DNA of 35,335 nucleotides, taken from contig DHLW01000173.1 in assembly GCA_002405485.1 (NCBI GenBank), positions 26,784 through 62,118 on the forward strand, in the 5' to 3' direction. Under the pieces are notes generated by a model that saw only the letters and a program-made list of their open reading frames with translations, did no database searches and had not been told where the DNA came from. The position numbers were made by a program, and so were the translations under genes. The stretch is from Phycisphaerales bacterium UBA4658 (GTDB lineage Bacteria; Planctomycetota; Phycisphaerae; Phycisphaerales; UBA1924). Every line of letters starts with the position of its first letter. The stretch's first letter is position 1. Positions 33,831 through 35,335 of this stretch are shown here, one piece after another.

Positions 33831-34591
33831 GGAGCGAGACCCGCGATGTGGTGATCTTCGACGTCGACGGCACGCTCATCCGCAGCACCGGGGTCGACGA
33901 TGAGTGCCTCACCGCCGCGTTCAGCACGGTCTTTGACGTGGAGCTGCCTCGGCTGGACTGGGCCGATTTCACGCACTCGACCGATCAGGGATTGTCGATC
34001 GAAGTCTGCCAGCGATGGGCCGGCCGGACGCCTCTGCCCGAAGAGGTCGAACGTGTCAAAGGCGTGTTTGTCGAGTTGCTCCGGGCGGAGCTTGCCGTGA
34101 AGCCGGACCGGTCGACCCCGGTGCCCGGAGTGCACGCCATGCTCGATGCTCTTGCAGAAAGGCCCCATATGGCCGTGGGCGTTGCCAGCGGGGCATGGCC
34201 GGAATCAGCGGAGGTCAAGCTCGCGGCGGCGGGCGTCTCGATCGCCGGGTTGCCGGCGACCTTCTCGCACGCGGACGCGCTCGGACGCCCCGCCACGCGA
34301 CCGCAGATCATCCGCTCGACCCTGGACGAGATCGTTCGTGGTGCGATGGATGGGGACGCGCGTCGCGTGGGACGGGTCGTGTACATCGGTGACGGCGTGT
34401 GGGACGCGCGGGCCGCCCGCGAACTCGGCATCGGCTTTGTCGGCCTGCGACACGATCGCGACGAGTCCCGGCTTCGTGCTCTTGGCGCCGGCGTTGTTCT
34501 GCACGATTTCTCGAATCTGAGCGTGTTCCTGGACGCGCTTGCTCATGCGACTCCGCCCCGGGACCATCCGCGGCACGCGTCCACCTGCTGA
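33827..34591 (+). CDS. HAD-superfamily hydrolase (phosphatase type)
   Basis: A 254-residue HAD hydrolase. Motif I is FDVDGTL (D12 and D14), motif II is VGVASGAW, and motif IV is YIGDGVWDARAA. A helical cap lies between motifs I and II. The position usually held by lysine in motif III (G-K-P) reads GRPATRP. The second aspartate in D-x-D marks a phosphatase-like member, whereas phosphonoacetaldehyde hydrolase PhnX has D-x-A plus a cap lysine, so PhnX is unlikely. The GTG at 33827 overlaps the pbfA stop (GTGA) and has GGAGG 6 bases upstream, better than the ATG at 33821 that abuts it. The close coupling suggests a joint task with the PLP enzyme. The substrate is unknown. Confidence 0.8.
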   Translation: MRSETRDVVIFDVDGTLIRSTGVDDECLTAAFSTVFDVELPRLDWADFTHSTDQGLSIEVCQRWAGRTPLPEEVERVKGVFVELLRAELAVKPDRSTPVPGVHAMLDALAERPHMAVGVASGAWPESAEVKLAAAGVSIAGLPATFSHADALGRPATRPQIIRSTLDEIVRGAMDGDARRVGRVVYIGDGVWDARAARELGIGFVGLRHDRDESRLRALGAGVVLHDFSNLSVFLDALAHATPPRDHPRHASTC

Positions 34592-34662
34592 ACCGTTTCC
34601 GGAGCGCTCATGGTCGCACATCGCGGCAACCACGCTGCATCGGCCCTGGGACGGACGCAACG

Positions 34663-35335
34663 ATGTCCATGAAGCGCCTGATGTGTGCGTTGTGCCTGTT
34701 GCGGCCGCTGCTCCGGATGGGCGGCCTCCGTCTGCCCGCTCTGGCCGCCGTGTGGGTCGCGTGTGTGCCGATCTGCACGGCGATCGCGCACCCCAAGCCA
34801 GGGGCCCACGCCGACGTACGCATCGGCATTGAGCAGGATGGCGTCGAGGTGCAGTGTCTGATGAACATCCTGTTCGCGGATCAGATCGTCAACACCGCCC
34901 GGGCGGCACGCGACGGCATCACCGACGACGAGGTCCGGGCCATGGGCGACGCACTGGCAGAGTACTTCGGCGCCGCCCGAGCCGGACCCGTGTCGGCGAT
35001 CGTCGACCGCGCGAATCGCGTGCGGATCGATGGTGTGGACGTGACGCCGGTGATCCGGGATCTTCGCGTGGTGCATCCAGAACCAGAACGCCGTCCCGGG
35101 TTCATCCAGAATCCCGCGCTGCTGCTTCCGCAGGTGTTCGTGGTCGCCCACTATCCGGCCAAGACCAGGCCGCGCAGCGTCTCGGTGGTCTGGGGGAGCT
35201 ATCCACGGGACTTCATCGCACAGGACCGCGATCTGGCGCCGATCACCGACATCGAGGCGGTGCTGACCAGCGGCTCGATGTTGGAGATCATCACGTTCAG
35301 GAAGAGCGAGCCCGAGCACATCTGGCACGCCCCTG
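34663..35335 (+). CDS. Exported protein of unknown function, truncated at the window edge
   Basis: An open frame from the ATG at 34663 (or 34669) that runs off the right edge without a stop, giving at least 224 residues. The first 43 residues contain a basic, hydrophobic stretch (LPALAAVWVACVPICTAIAH) that looks like a signal peptide or anchor. The mature part begins HPKPGAHADVRIGIEQDG and includes NILFADQIVNTARAARDGI, TDDEVRAMGDALAEYF and FVVAHYPAKTRPRSVSVVW. The alternation suggests beta strands with one helical insert. I do not recognise a family. Codon use and third-position GC match the other genes. The gene starts 71 bases after the HAD gene, with no clear ribosome site. Confidence 0.6.
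   Translation, partial: MSMKRLMCALCLLRPLLRMGGLRLPALAAVWVACVPICTAIAHPKPGAHADVRIGIEQDGVEVQCLMNILFADQIVNTARAARDGITDDEVRAMGDALAEYFGAARAGPVSAIVDRANRVRIDGVDVTPVIRDLRVVHPEPERRPGFIQNPALLLPQVFVVAHYPAKTRPRSVSVVWGSYPRDFIAQDRDLAPITDIEAVLTSGSMLEIITFRKSEPEHIWHAP

Noticed and set aside
33827..34591. PhnX (phosphonoacetaldehyde hydrolase) as the identity of the HAD gene
   Set aside because: PhnX has D-W-A in motif I and a catalytic cap lysine. This protein has D-V-D and no matching cap lysine block.
34539..34832. 97-residue plus-strand open frame overlapping the HAD gene end and the right-edge gene
   Set aside because: It is out of frame with both, Arg/Pro-rich, has no ribosome site and resembles no family.
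1..35335. tRNA, rRNA, CRISPR arrays, insertion sequences, prophage or defence genes
   Set aside because: Looked for on both strands; no cloverleaf, spaced repeat array, transposase, integrase or defence motif was seen.

Overview
The window is a GC-rich chromosomal segment from a planctomycete, most likely the Phycisphaerae/Phycisphaerales. The pointers are a PEP-CTERM protein with a PAPGAAALLGLGGL-RRRR tail (5742-6602), a protein with an LEPRRLLA N-terminal motif and choice-of-anchor-D-like domains (10549-12078), a secreted protein ending in a planctomycete GC-type dockerin (27906-30935), a pseudopilin with a WGDGH tail motif (31324-32307), and an LptD-type outer-membrane protein. I saw no rRNA, tRNA, CRISPR array, insertion sequence or phage gene. 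Codon use looks uniform.

Layout. 1-5364: end of a diacylglycerol-kinase-like gene, an OPT-family transporter, then on the minus strand an S41 processing protease followed by tsaD. 5365-6730: promoter, leader hairpin, PEP-CTERM gene and terminator. 6731-9231 (minus): pyruvate/2-oxoacid dehydrogenase E1 alpha and beta genes with a small Cys-rich protein gene between them. 9399-12078: a beta-propeller protein convergent with the LEPR surface protein. 12139-14136 (minus): a large VLCAD-like acyl-CoA dehydrogenase. 14493-16238: a TrkH/KtrB potassium transporter gene preceded by what looks like a ydaO-class cyclic-di-AMP riboswitch. 16406-17344 (minus): an enoyl-CoA hydratase.

17491-27787 (plus) is the most interesting block: lptD, overlapped by an FAD-dependent amine oxidase gene, then phnC, phnD, phnE, phnA and phnY. 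Together the phn genes describe import of 2-aminoethylphosphonate-type compounds (PhnCDE), oxidative deamination to phosphonoacetaldehyde (FAD enzyme), oxidation to phosphonoacetate (PhnY) and C-P bond hydrolysis to acetate and phosphate (PhnA). The usual transaminase PhnW and the hydrolase PhnX are absent from the window. A bidirectional terminator separates this block from the dockerin protein gene.

32403-34591 holds a second, probably related pair: a PLP enzyme resembling (R)-1-hydroxy-2-aminoethylphosphonate ammonia-lyase (PbfA), whose stop codon overlaps the start of a HAD phosphatase. PbfA would feed hydroxylated aminoethylphosphonate into the same phosphonoacetaldehyde pool. A secreted or membrane-anchored protein of unknown function runs off the right edge.

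All functional calls rest on motif and family recognition by eye; no database search was run.
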